Below are positions 37,601 through 59,399 of a stretch of 64,000 nucleotides of DNA, in pieces. A model generated the notes under the pieces. The model ran no database searches. It was not told the origin of the DNA and saw only the letters and a list, made by a program, of their open reading frames with translations. Origin of the DNA: Plectrocnemia conspersa (lineage: Eukaryota > Arthropoda > Insecta > Trichoptera > Polycentropodidae); NCBI GenBank assembly GCA_009617715.1, contig VTFK01000029.1:124001-188000 (forward strand), read 5' to 3'. A program made the position numbers and the translations under genes. Positions within the stretch are counted from its first letter, which is position 1; each line of letters begins with the position of its first letter.

Positions 37601-40600
37601 TAAATGGAATTCAAATTAGCACTGACTTATTACCACTGGTGTATCATGCTAGTCGATTGAGTTCATCTTGTCAATTAAGTAAAATGAACGCTCTACAACT
37701 GGGATCTTCTCTTTTTAATTGAGAAATTAATTTTATTGTCTTTTACATTGACGCACAAGTGCTCCTCGTTTTTTAAGCTATTCGTTTTACATACTTAAAA
37801 AATCCACCTTTGTAATTTAAATAATTATTGAAGGATTTATACATTATATTATTTAAATAAAATGGCTGCGAAAAAAATTCATGACTGAGAATTTTAATAT
37901 ACTCAAATAGAATCTTATGGCTCTGAAGAAACAATAGGTAATAACATCCTTTGTGGGCACTGCAATTTCAACATTACAATTGATTCAAAATAATTACGTC
38001 ATCACTTAGTCGATATGTAAATATATGTCTTTATCACTCATGTTAGAATTTGTTTATTTTTGTGTTTATAATTGATACATTCATACGTGTGCAATATATC
38101 TATAGTCATTATGCATGTTCATTTGCAAGAGTATAGTTTATATTTTGGTACAGAATGTCACTAGCGTTTTTCAAGTGCTGCTTTTTTCCTGGTTTGTGAT
38201 TATTTCAATATTTAATGACGTGATAACATTTACGATTATGACCTATATGCTGTCGTACAGGTTATGTACATTAATTCAAAGCAATTTCCATTTTTATTGT
38301 TACGCACCTTGCTTTCCTAGCACATGCAAGTCTGTTAATCGCATAAATTAATATGTACAAATTAACATAATGCACATGCACCGAGATTACCTACTTTTTA
38401 TCTGCTGCTCTATTTAACACATCATAAAATATTTTCAAAATTTTCACCACAGTACATACACTGATTCAGTGCTCTCTCAACGCATGTGACGATCTTCTTG
38501 CCTTGAACGTCTCGCATTACATTGTTACAATACGCAGATGTTTTATTTCATTTTGTTTATCGTTTTAAAGGTGACACGAATGAACTCAGACGGCAGTTTG
38601 TGAAAGACAAGACCACCAAGTATTTATCGCACGCCGAAAGGTTATACACCACTTATCTTAATGACCCAAATTGTGAGGTAAGATTGTGACTTAATATTGC
38701 GGAATATAATTATTATTTATATATTATTGTGTGTTTATTATGTGTACAGATGCCTGAAAGTAAATATTATGTTGAAGTGAAGTCAAAGTATAGCATGAAA
38801 AAATGCGATGTGAGCGAACTTTGCAGACCTTATCAGGAGCTGGCTAAATATAGGGTACTCGGCGTAATCGGCGAACAGGTTTTGCTCGTTTTATCTTCAG
38901 AAGCTCAAGAATGCCACGCAATGAAGGTATTAATTAAATAATATATGTAAAAAAAATCAAAACCAATATTAACAGTACAATTTTATATTTTATGATTGAA
39001 AAAATAATCTATAATAATAATCAAATTTAGACTGCAACTTCTTGCATGTTTCACATCAGGTGAAAATTGTCACTAATTTTTTTTTTATCAATATGATCAA
39101 TACAGTAAAGAAGATATTAAATAAAATTAAAAGTTTATAAAAATATTTCAGAATATAAGGAAAAATGTCTTTGAACCGTCTAATATATTTTATTATAAAA
39201 TTTTTCAGGTTGTACAGAAAAAATCTAATCAAATATCTGACGATGAATTCTTTAACAAAGGATCGATGGATAACAAACTGCCCATACTTCCAATCAATAT
39301 ACCGTACATGGTAAATTTAAAAATGTATATTGAAACGCCTAATCTCCTATTCTTGGTCTTGCAATACGCGTCTGGCGGAAAGCTGTTTGACTATATTAAC
39401 AACCATGCAAAGACCGTTCCGAACACTCCGGCAAGAGAAGTGAATCTTGACAATGTTTTTGTTGATTTGCAAAATTTAAATAAAGCACCGAGCAGAAATG
39501 ATACATCTTTCATACCTCGTGACATCCTGGAGAGCATCGAGAACAATGATAAAGACGAAACGGACGAAGATGAATGCGATGCGGTAGAAGCAATCGAACT
39601 GGATGACGACGTCGATCAATTAGACAACTTTGATAAATTGTCCATTACGGATATGGTTATTAACTCTCAAAGGTTGCTGTTGAACGTTGACGATGCATTG
39701 ACTGGTAAATTTTTGAATAAAAACGATAATATTGAAAGTAACGACAAGCAAATGGACAACGGTAGATTGGATGTCGTTGAAAATGGCGGTAGACTGACTT
39801 TGATGGTTACTGAAGTAGAACAAGCGTTTGATGGAATACAAGAAAAGCTGGATAAAATAACACAATCAGATGTAATGACTAATAAATATTAAATAATCAT
39901 ATTTTTGGGTGTACGTTAAATTTATTCTTTACGTTTTGCAGTCTGTGTGTATAAAAAGTGCCTTACCACCTAAATCTATTTGCAAATGGGGAGCCGAATT
40001 GCTGATAGCGATAGATCATCTTCATCAACACGGCGTAATTTGCCGGTAAATTTATTAATTTACTTTTACATATGAACTTCTAATTTAACTATAAATAATT
40101 TCAGAACATTAAATCCGGATAATTTACTGATGGGCGATCAAGGACAACTACTGTTAACTTATATAATAGGTTATAATTCAGACGAAGTTATCGTACCTCT
40201 TTTTAATGCAATTAATTGCGGAGGACTTCATAACGTCTACATTGCACCAGAATTACTACAATTTTCGTTTCTTAGCAAAAGCCTAAATTACGACGAACGA
40301 GTGTGTGATTTTTGGAGCTATGGTACAATTATGTACGAGCTAATAACTGGATTGGTAATTATTTACTTTCATTGTTTATATTATAATTTGTACAATATTA
40401 ATATTCAACGATTATTAATTTACAGTCGTTATGTAAAACACATCCGGCCGGAATTAATTCTCATACAATATTGGACCTTCCTGAAGATTTGCCTAAAGAA
40501 GCCGAATCTCTACTAACTCTGGTGCGTACTTGTTTTAAAAAATACCTAATTTATATTTTTTTATTATTTTTCAATCTTTATAGTTATTAAATTTCAATCC

Positions 40601-40718
40601 AAGCGAACGACTCGGAAGTGGTCCATCGGGCATAGAAGAAATAAAATATCATCCGTATTTTAATCATATAGATTGGCACGCTTTAGAAGAAGAAGCGTTA
40701 ACAACATCCGCGAGATAA
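31602..40718 (+). CDS. RPS6KC1-like PX-MIT pseudokinase
   Basis: This is the orthologue of ribosomal protein S6 kinase delta-1 (RPS6KC1/RPK118; fly CG7156), a phosphoinositide-binding endosomal protein. Exons: 31602-31694, 33680-33949, 34025-34181, 34252-35049, 38571-38677, 38750-38926, 39209-39871, 39942-40045, 40105-40354, 40426-40521 and 40584-40718. All junctions are in frame, giving 949 aa. The PX domain spans about residues 6-121 (RGFTLYKITSY, TVVTVWKRFSEL, EFVKFFQ). A MIT domain lies at about 400-472 (GDYYRAFDCYKAGIEKL). The kinase-like part runs from about 500 to the end: beta-3 lysine in AMK at 534, an acidic insert at about 620-750, then DHLHQHGVICRTLNPDNLL, YIAPELL and DFWSYGTIMYELITG. 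The catalytic HRD aspartate position is Thr791 and the DFG position reads LTY, so catalysis is unlikely. The ATG has a GC-rich 5' context, and the exon after it restores the PX fold. Confidence 0.93.
35443..36217. mobile_element. Non-autonomous hAT-like element in intron 4 (775 bp)
   Basis: The ends are 'tagggttctcaattattcg' and 'cgaatattcgattgagaacc' plus 'ctg', forming imperfect terminal inverted repeats. The flanks 'atcacatt' (35435-35442) and 'atcacacc' (36218-36225) look like an 8-bp target-site duplication with two changes, the size expected for hAT. The interior has no recognisable transposase. Confidence 0.65.
36285..36500 (+). repeat. Dispersed repeat family X, copy 1
   Basis: It shares order and sequence with 53805-54060: 'agaactttcaataggt', then 'aatttcacta', then 'gctagtagaaat', then 'gtgaaaatataac', then 'attcagtgtaaca'. 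It lies next to the hAT-like element in intron 4 of the RPS6KC1-like gene. The family is unknown. Confidence 0.5.
37290..37680 (-). repeat. tRNA-derived SINE, copy E (minus)
   Basis: Read on the minus strand it shows 'gattattatattctgaccg', 'gatgaataattcaaataaaa', 'agtctggtgtctcagtactt' and 'cattgtaacgcaattg', the order seen in copies A, C and F. It lies antisense in intron 4 of the RPS6KC1-like gene. Confidence 0.75.
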
Positions 40719-43485
40719 TGAGCTGTATGAATATATATTGATGCGAATAATAAGAATGTAATAGTTAATTGAATACGATTTTGTAATATATGATTCTCAT
40801 TTTTTTTTCTCAAAAATGTATTTATTTTATTATTAAAAAAGACATTCGATTTTCTTCTGAAAACATATCCTTTATAGATTAGTCTAAATGTTATCTAAGA
40901 ATCGTATTCTATTAATACTAAATATTAAATGTTATTATAGTATTTAGTACACCAAAATTTAATTTAACACTTAAATTACAATCGTTAATTTCATAGTGAA
41001 ACATCTATTTATTTATCTTTATGAATTTGCTATGTTTTACGGTACATAGTTGTAGCAGCACATTTGTAATTAATAGTGCAATTACACTATAAGCAAAAGG
41101 TAAAAATTCCTTATTTATCGTATTAGTGTTAATTTGAATATATTACTATATATTCGAAGTATGGAAAGATGTTATACACATTACTCTTTCTATTTTAATC
41201 AAGTATTTCACATACTCTATCTTAATATCCAACTTGATTGATAATAATTGTGTTTGCTATTGGTTATGATATTATGATCTCAATATTTTGATTAGCATGG
41301 TTGCATGATAAATATGAGTTTTTTTGTAATAATTATATATTTCTGGACAGTATTATTTATAAAATAGATGCGAGATAGTGTTTACAGTTTAATTATATAT
41401 TTATATCTGACTTGTTTTTTTCTAAATATTATAATCTGTTTTATTCTTAATAGGTTTGACCAATTATTTTTAGTTAATATTTTTTACTTTCGAATTTTTA
41501 AATTGTGTTATATCTAGTCAGTTTAAACATGTTATTTATATTATTGCGATTATAGCGTTGTTTAATCTAACATAAGTTATATTTTTCATTTTTTTATGCT
41601 TATTTTTGAAGAAATAACTCACTGATACATCTCAAATATTTTTTTCTAATATTAATAATATATAATTATATATTCACACAAATACGGATTTTATGTATTA
41701 TAATTTAATGTTACTTGTATTCTTTATCTTTTATATTTTATTTTCAATGTAACTATCATATTACATATTATAAAATGATTTATTAACTAAAATGATTTAT
41801 TAACTAAAATGATTTTTTAATTCAACATATTCGGGGATGGCTAACTTTTTTATCACTGTGAGCTGCATGTATTTACAAATAATAGAAAAAATAATCTGGC
41901 GTTTGATTTAAAAAGAATTGTGAAAAATTTAGATATTTTGTTTATAAACTATGAACACTGAATGAATTTTGAACACTGAAAAACTATTATTTTATTTACA
42001 TACATTGTCGAGGTTTATTTGGCTGCTCAGCGTAAAATTTATAAAACTACCACTTTACTTTTTAAAAAAAAAATCATTAATTTTCATTTCATATAAAAAA
42101 AAATTAAACAATTTTCGAAGAAATTAACCAAGTCTAGACTCGTGTAGCTATGCAATGTGAATTTTAAGTTTAAATTAAAAAAAAAACGAGTACGGCCAGT
42201 GTTTATTGTAAGGAGGTGTACATTTGTATAATAATATTCTTAGGACTATTCTCAAAATAAAAATGTAGCGTGCTTCTTTAATGGAATCTTCGTGGATTGA
42301 GAAATAAATTATAATATTAAAGTATTCTTTTATATACTGTTTTTGTTTATATTTTATGTTTTATTAATGTTTTGCATATACCATTTTAGTGTATAAACAA
42401 TAACCTATATTAGCTAAATAAATTTATAAAATTTATTTTATATAATATTTAAAAAAATATTGATTTTTTAAGCTGGTGAGTTTCAATTGACTGCCATTAT
42501 ACATAATAATAATAAATACTTAATTCACAGGATATCCCATAATAACCTCTTCTTTTAACTTTTTGTTATTATCTATTACTTGCTATGTAAACATAGTATA
42601 TTGCACTGACAACACTTTTTCCTTATTTAAATTCGAACACTAAAACAACGTCACAAATATATTTTTCCCGAAAATGACGGATTGAGACTGAAGCTCCATG
42701 AGAAATAAAAACAATAAAAAAATATTTTTCATAGTTCTATTAAAACAGTTTCTTTAAAATTTTGATGATTTTATGATAGGCCATATCTTTTTTGCAAAAA
42801 TGCGAATGCAATTATTGCAGACCCTTAAATATTTCGCCAGAAAATATAATCTTAGGGTAAATGTCATAAATTATTATTCTTCCAGAATGCGATCACTCTT
42901 TTATTTTAAACTTTTTATTACTAGTGAAACAAAAAAGACGAAATCCAAAATTTAGAGTGTGCAGTCTTTAAAAGTAAACATCTCTTTTAATTAAGAAGAA
43001 TTCAAATTATGTGATACAGATTACGTAAATATATATCACGCAAAGTAGTCACTTTTTAAATTATTTTATGACAGTAAATAAATTAAAACACCTGTCAATA
43101 CTAAAATTGATTTACACGATTTAAATTCTGTTATGTAGACGAAATTTTGGCCGATTACATTATTTTTTATTGGCTCCCCGCCCCGCGCGTTATTAAGACT
43201 ACGCATCCCACATACAAAGAGTTAAAATAATATATATTTTTTAATATTTCCCCCCACGCACTAACTAAAAAAACGTTGAATTAATTGCAAACTAAAGTGA
43301 CTTAGTAAGTTTTAGAGAGCAACTTTTTATTTTTTAAATTCAAAAATATATCAAACCACTTCATATAAAATAAATCACTAATTTTTTATTAATTTCGAAA
43401 AAATTCAATAGCGTGACTGTGAGGTTGTGTGCGTTAATGTCAAATAAAATTTGAATGTGTGGGAAGGGTTTGCTTCGGGCAAGCC
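40719..43485. other. Intergenic region, RPS6KC1-like to ARMC6
   Basis: AT-rich, with 3'UTR of the upstream gene at the left. A 17-bp unit ('aaaatgatttattaact') is tandemly repeated about 2.9 times at 41772-41820. No gene is supported; the 60-codon frame at 42773-42955 has no resemblance. Confidence 0.5.
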
Positions 43486-46400
43486 ATGGTGCGTGTGGTG
43501 AGTCAGGAAACTTTTGAAGCAGCCGTTAAAGAGAACATCGAAGAATTCGGACTGTCCGCGACTGAAGCCATCGAAGATGCTGTTCAACAATTCCAAGCGC
43601 AGGTCAGATGATGACTCAACTGTCAAATTGCTTTTTTTTTTAATAATAGCAACGTGCGAATGCCTTTCATAAATGAATCATTGATTAAAAATAAACTGGT
43701 AAAAATCGACGGGTCGTTCGATTTTTACCAGTTTCGGCCAACAAATAAAGTTTAGGATTCGACCGAAATATTTGCCTGAAACCGAACATAAACCGAAACT
43801 AAATAGAGTTATTATAGTACAGAGTGTCACTAGAAAATAAATTATAGTTAAGACTATAAGACTATCGCTTGTTCCAGCTAGAATTTTATAGACAACCATC
43901 ACATCTGTCAAATTCCGATCAACTGCCGCAAAGCCTTGTCCTATAAAAAAAATCTGCCTAAACTTTTACTTGTCTTGTCTTAATATAAAAAATATAAATT
44001 TCCACGATCAAAAACCTCCTAAGCGTTTCGAAGGTGGTGACAAAGTCCCTCAATACTAAAATCTAGGTCAACATTGCCAACTGACTGTGACAAATTTTGT
44101 AATGAATTAAGTAACTTCGATTTTTCTAGCTATCAACGAATTAATCAACGATTCAACAAGTTCGTGGTCTAGTTCATCCTGGCAAACTCTTTCAATCACT
44201 TCTACAAATTTTCTCATTGAGTTGTACTATCGATTTTTTCTTATCTATGGTCCAAAGATATTCTGTCGGTTTAATTAAGGACTGTTCCAGGGTCAGTCCA
44301 AGATTTCTTTTTCCTTATATTTGAACCCTTTGACTGCGGATGACACCTATAGAAGTCATCAAGAAAATCGCCAGTATGCATTGGGCACCTAAATATGTCT
44401 TAAACCTTTGAGCTTTGTAATATGTTTTTTTTTTTTTTGTAAAATTTAAGGTTGAAAAACACTTATGGCATAAATAGGTGCTCCCTCACATATTAGCAAA
44501 TTTTGAAATTCCATGCAAAAATATCAGCCGCGGTGAAAGGGTTAATAAAGTATTAATTTAATTTTTTAAAAAAGCTATTTAGAAATACGATAAAAAAATA
44601 TTTATTTCATACAAAAATATTTATTGCTTATAAAAGGTTAAAACAATAAAAATCAATTTATTGCTAAAATTCAATCTTAGAATGGTACACAACATTGGCA
44701 ACATGACCTAATTCAGAGTATCTGACTTTTAGGATTATTCTTGCTTCTTGGTATGGTTCAAACCAAATAATATACCCACCTGAAGTTCTTCCTGCCCATA
44801 ATTTTTATCCATATCTAATTGGTTTGCCTCGAATAAATTGTTTTCAACTATGCCTACTATAATTAGGCTTCATCGACACTATGGTTTTATCTATACGGAC
44901 TTTACTCCAACATTTGGTCCATGTAATGTTTGTAATTTGGGAAACTTTTTAAAATTTGTCGGATTTATCTAAATGTAGATTATCAGCAAATTTAAAAATA
45001 TTCATTAAAACCCTGTCTCTAGATGAAGCCTAGCGATCAAATCATTTCTAGAATTCGGTGAACTTTTCACGAATTTTGTATTGTACATTGTCCTACTGTA
45101 CCAAATAGGGTACACTATATTTCAAAGTGAAAAAAAGTAATCAAATGTTTAAAAAACGCAAGTAATATTGAACTAGCATCATGACCAGAAGTATTATTTA
45201 TAAGTTAATTACAAAATATAATAGATAATTACGAAATAAATATTTTTTACCTTTCTGAAGACATTGTAGAAAAAGAACAATGAACCACTGTTTTAGTTAT
45301 GTTTGTATTCATTCTCAGACTAATTTTAGAGTACTGAACTTTTTTATTTATTCTTTACACTTGACGCGAAACTAAATCATTGCCATAAAACTTCAGTAGA
45401 TACATCAGGAAAAAGGTCAACGTACTGTACCATGTATGGTACAGTAGGTTTAAATGGGTTAATTATTTTTTTTATTTTTGTTTGCATAGTAGATGTGTAA
45501 ATAAATTATAAATTGTGAACAATTTGAAATAAAATACAAATATTGACAAGAAAATTATAAATGGATTGTTATTTTATACATTGCCAAAATTTGGAGGTAA
45601 TATATTCAAAAAATTATAATATAAAAATATCAAAAAATACTACGAATAATTAAACAACATTAAAATTATAAATTATGAAGTTATATATTTTAGTTTATTT
45701 AGTTTTTAAAAATACTAATGCATCAAGTGTATCATGGTTTTCGTATTTTTTAAATGACCAAGAAAACCGGTTTTAAATTGTTTGGAAGCCCTGTGTTAGA
45801 CGCATTTCTTCAGTCAATATCGTTTTTTTTTGCCATCACTGGTAATATCATGTAAGCGCATTCACTCGATCTTCACCAAGAGTTGTTACAGTACTCTTGA
45901 CCCAATTTATTGCACCCATTTCGACATTTTTTTTTTTATTCTTTGAACTGATTATTATTTATAACCAACAAACTACAATTTAAAAAAGTTCATCTTGGTT
46001 AGTCTCTTATAATCAATATAATACATTCACCCATAATAATACAGTTTATATTTCACAGGGAGTAGACTTGTCAAATATAATTAAAGATCTCATATTGTCA
46101 GAGTCGGACAGTGAGAAACATATAGTCGCAAATACACTCAAACACATCAACGAAATCATGAATGACGAATCTAAGATTTTGGACCTTATTGGCGATTTGG
46201 ATGTTTTGAAGGTTATATTTTTTTAATCGGTTTCTAAAATCCCCATTTTCAGTATTAATAACAATTTATTATGACAGATGGAGTGCGATAAAGATATAGC
46301 GCACAAATTGATGGCATCCAAAGAAGGCGCCTATAAAACGATCATAAATTGTTTGGACAAATACGAAGCTAATCAAGATGTCACATTGACTTCTCTGAAC

Positions 46401-48473
46401 ACTATAGTGTCTTTAATGGATGGTCAGCCGGATATATTAGAAAAAGATGGCATAGCTATAATGAACAGGTATTAATATTTTCGTATGCAAGGAACAATTA
46501 AATTTGCCGGAGATAACCCGTTGACGACTATCTGACATATTTGATAAGGTTCTTATGATCCGCACTTTGTTTGGTTCACTTGTAGATGTTTTTTCTACCA
46601 GTCAAGCATATATCTTCTACTTTTCTTTCTATTAATAATTGCAATTTCTTAATGAACAAATAATTTTAGATATTTGGACCAACAAATGGATGATGATATT
46701 GTCATAAGAACATTAAGATGGATCTCGGTTTGTTGCTTGAAACACGAAGATAACAGACAGAAGATATTCAATGCAGCTATTTTGACCCATCTGAAGAAGA
46801 TGATTGAAAAGCACAAAGATCCGAGAGTAATTGCATAAAGAAAAATATTAAAGTATAAATTTATATTATAATTGATTGATTAAATGTATTTTTAGATTCT
46901 AACTGAGTTATGCTTGGTGCTCCGTCATTTGGTCTTAGACGACGATATCAGAGTCGAATATGGCCAAGCCCATGAACACGCTCGTCTTATCGCAACTGAG
47001 ACACTTCATATTTTAACGCAGATGCTTTCAGGTTGTTATAATAATATACATGTACATATATATGAATCAAATGTAAACCTTAAAATAAAATTATTTCGTA
47101 ATTTATTAAGCGAAAAAGATACAATAGGTCTCCATAGTTTTCGATAGATATTTTCCAGTGGTTAGAAATCACATGGATACCTCTATAAGAACTAATTTTG
47201 CCTGAGTGCAGCCACTCGTGCACCTCCTATTGCATCTCTTTATCAGGCCTAAACCTCTGAGATTTGTCGAAATATGATCTGGTGGAGATGAGTTTATTAT
47301 AGAACTCATTACTTTCTAGTCCATCTGTACACTTGCTATAGTAACAGACATACTTTACCGTACTAAACTTTTATTCATTGATGAATTTACCTCCTTATTA
47401 ATGAAAAAAATTACAGTGCTGCTATTCCACTTTGACGCATATTGTAACCGCAGCGATATTTTATAGCTACTTCTGTGCCTGTGTTGCATGCATAATTTTA
47501 CTATACATTTAACACTGCTCTCGTTTACAGTGGTATTTTTAATGATATTTCACTTTCAAGGTTTTCATTTAACTCACGCTATGTTATTAATTGATTTACA
47601 TGATTAATTATTTAATTTATAAATAGATTTCAAATCTGATGAGACGTTCATTGCCGATATATTGCTTACAATTGCTTCTTTGGTGGTTCGTAATGAATTT
47701 TGTCAGCAAGTAGATGAAGCTGGCGGTTTGCAGTTCATATTAGATGTTATGATAGAATTTTATGAAAACGAAAGCATCATAAGGCAGTGTTTTAAATTGT
47801 GAGTTAATATCATTATTATTATTTTGTACTTATAATTATGTAATTATAATAATTTTATAGATTGAAAGCTTTGGCTGGTAACGATGATGTGAAACGTAAC
47901 GTTATCAAAAAAGGAGGAGCTCCTATACTATGTGGTGCTTTAGACAAACATAAGGTATTTTTTTGATTAATTTTTTTGTTGTTAGATAAGATTTATGTTT
48001 ATTTTTATATTTTTAGGATGCACTTCATTCCGCTATTAATGGGTTGGGTTGTATATCAGCCGTCGCTTTGAGAGAAAAGGAAAACAGTAAGGCTTTATTC
48101 GAAGCAGGCATTCCAGAAGTTATAATGCAATGTATGAACATACACAAGACTAATTTAAACGTTCAGGTAGATTATAGTCATCATAGTAAGTGTATTCAAA
48201 AGAAATGTTATTCAATATAATTTATTACAGAGAAACGGTAGCTGGGCTATTCGTAACATAGTGTGCAGGTTTCCAGAGCATTGTTCGAAATTTCTCGAAT
48301 TCGACGCTGAAGCTATATTGAACGAGGCTTTGAGCCGGTTTGAAAGACAGGCCAGTCATGACATTAAATCGGCACTGAAAGATCTCGGATGCAACGTAAA
48401 ACTGGAAGAACAGTGGACCGGAAAAGGCGGAAGGATTCACACTTGTGAAAAATACAATGAAACAACGATGTAG
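43486..48473 (+). CDS. ARMC6: Armadillo repeat-containing protein 6
   Basis: This is the orthologue of ARMC6 (fly CG5721), a cytosolic/nuclear armadillo-repeat protein whose precise role is poorly known. Exons: 43486-43602, 46059-46211, 46278-46468, 46670-46826, 46896-47031, 47627-47798, 47861-47954, 48017-48166 and 48231-48473. All phases agree, giving 470 aa, the usual family length. The N-terminus [20 protein letters not shown] is characteristic, with a good start context (agccATGG). Arm-repeat helices follow, including [34 protein letters not shown] and [19 protein letters not shown]. The end is the family's [18 protein letters not shown] segment, shortly before the stop. Intron 1 (2.5 kb) carries mobile-element debris. 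It converges with SMC5 on the opposite strand, 1.4 kb away. Confidence 0.95.
43693..43734. repeat. Perfect 17-bp hairpin
   Basis: The arms 'aaactggtaaaaatcga' (43693-43709) and exact complement (43718-43734) flank an 8-nt loop in ARMC6 intron 1. It could be a tiny MITE or a fold-back end. Confidence 0.75.
44326..44541. mobile_element. piggyBac-like MITE
   Basis: The ends 'ccctttgactgcgg' and 'ccgcggtgaaaggg' are 12/14 complementary. The right end abuts TTAA (44542-44545) and the left abuts TGAA (44322-44325), a one-base variant of the TTAA target typical of piggyBac. There is no coding capacity. Confidence 0.7.
44560..45458 (-). pseudogene. piggyBac-like transposase relic
   Basis: On the minus strand, roughly 45080-44660 encodes eroded but clear piggyBac transposase pieces: LHLDKSDKF, then [30 protein letters not shown] and LGHVANVV, with in-frame stops where Cys and Tyr codons are expected. 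The matching outer end at right reads, on the minus strand, TTAA then 'cccatttaaacctactgtac', with TTAA at 45459-45462. A second 'cctactgtacc' block lies at 45092. The left end is missing or merged with the adjacent MITE. The copy is dead and lies in ARMC6 intron 1, antisense. Confidence 0.75.
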
Positions 48474-49918
48474 ATGATAACATATAAATAACAAATAACT
48501 CTGCTATGTCTAAAATCTCAGCTTAAAATACACCGCAAGTGCTTCATATATAACAATTTCTATAAAATATAAATGATTGTTAACTTGGAGAAATTGCCTT
48601 ACACTTTTTTAATATTTTATTATAAATATAAAATGTAAGTTATGCACCATTTTGATCAATTAAATTAATCTTGTTATAATGTTGAAGAGATTTTAAATGA
48701 ATGTTTGACAATTTAATACTGGATATTGTTCTCTGTTAAAAATTAAACACAGGGTAACGAATTTGGTCCAGATTTGCAATGCATATATTAGAAGAATGGG
48801 GCAAAAGTACGCACTTATGATCCTATTCTTGTAGTCGAAAATTTTAAAATGTATGCCACTAAATCTTCATAATCTGTTCATTTAAATTAAAAGAGCTTTC
48901 ATGTATATTTCAAATAAATTGAATGCAATTTATTTTTTCATCCATTTTCGAGAAACGTTTACATTTAACAGACCTGGTATACGAAGAGAGATTTCTTGGA
49001 CGACTTCTTCATTTAATCAGCTTTGACTTGTGTATTATTATTTTTGCTAGTGTCCTTCTTTTTGGGAGTGACATGAATTCTGCAAGAAAACCTGGTTCAC
49101 TGCTGCTCGAGATAATACAAGTTTAAAAATTCTAATGCGAACTTTTGTTCTATATGATAGTTTCTTAATCACCGCAAATGCTGTGGTATACAAGTGCTAA
49201 ATCTTGCGTCACAATTTCAACACTATTTCCTTATACTGACTAAAACTACACATGAGAAACAGCAATTGTACTGCGTACTTTGCCCTTATTTTATGTTTCT
49301 TAATATAATGAAATTATCTTAAAAGCTAAAGGTGATATAATTGCAATTATAATGAAAAGTACTATGTATATTGCTGATCCAGACCATAGTGTAAACAATG
49401 TATTTGACGCAAATAAAAAATATACTGCCATATATTTTAGCTGTGAATTACGGACCACTTAGAAATGTTTCTGTAGATCTCTTAAAAACTATCTCCCTCA
49501 ATCTATGGCTTTATAATCTAATTAATAATAATTGAGCCAACAATTATAAAAAAATCTTTAATTTGAATATGTATGTAACACAACAGAAAATAAAATATGA
49601 TGACACAATATATCACATAAAATAATTTACATAAAATTTTTAACCCAAAATTATTTTTATATAAAACTATTAATACAATATCTTGTTTATTTACATAATT
49701 ATTCAATAATACTGTTAATGTGTATACATAATTTTTGGCATATTAAATATTAATATCAAATATTATTTTATTTTGTACTATATTAGGTATATAAAAATAA
49801 AAAATGTCATGGAATGTAAGGCTAACAACGGCCAACAAATAACAAGCCATTTGTCAATTGGTGATAATGTAATCTTTGGCAATACATTGTTGTTAACGGT
49901 AAATTTTGTACAATTTTC
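48474..49918. other. Convergent 3' region of ARMC6 and SMC5
   Basis: It holds the 3'UTRs of both genes and AT-rich DNA. A plus-strand poly(A)-like 'aaataaa' lies near 48912, and a minus-strand AATAAA lies at 49767-49772, about 150 nt past the SMC5 stop. Open frames here have no resemblance to known proteins. Confidence 0.5.
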
Positions 49919-59045
<9,127 letters not shown>

Positions 59046-59399
59046 CGCGCCGAATTGACAACGGCTTGTGACATGGACATAACACTTATTTTTTTGGCCA
59101 TGTATCATTTTTTTTCCATTCCATTGTTTTCTTAGATTATTAAAATTAATATTGTATATATAATATTTTGGTATTTTAAATTTTGTAATGTTTAAACTGT
59201 ACGGCGTTGGTTCATTAAATCGCGTAAAACATAACGTAGCTTCATAAAATACGCAAACTCATTATTATAATATACTTTTAGTGATCGATATACATGTAAT
59301 TCAATTTCAATTTTCTATGCTAGCAACGCTGTAAATCAGACAGCTGTCAATAATCACGCGTGCTAAAATTGTCAAATGTTAGTTGCAACCACACATTTA

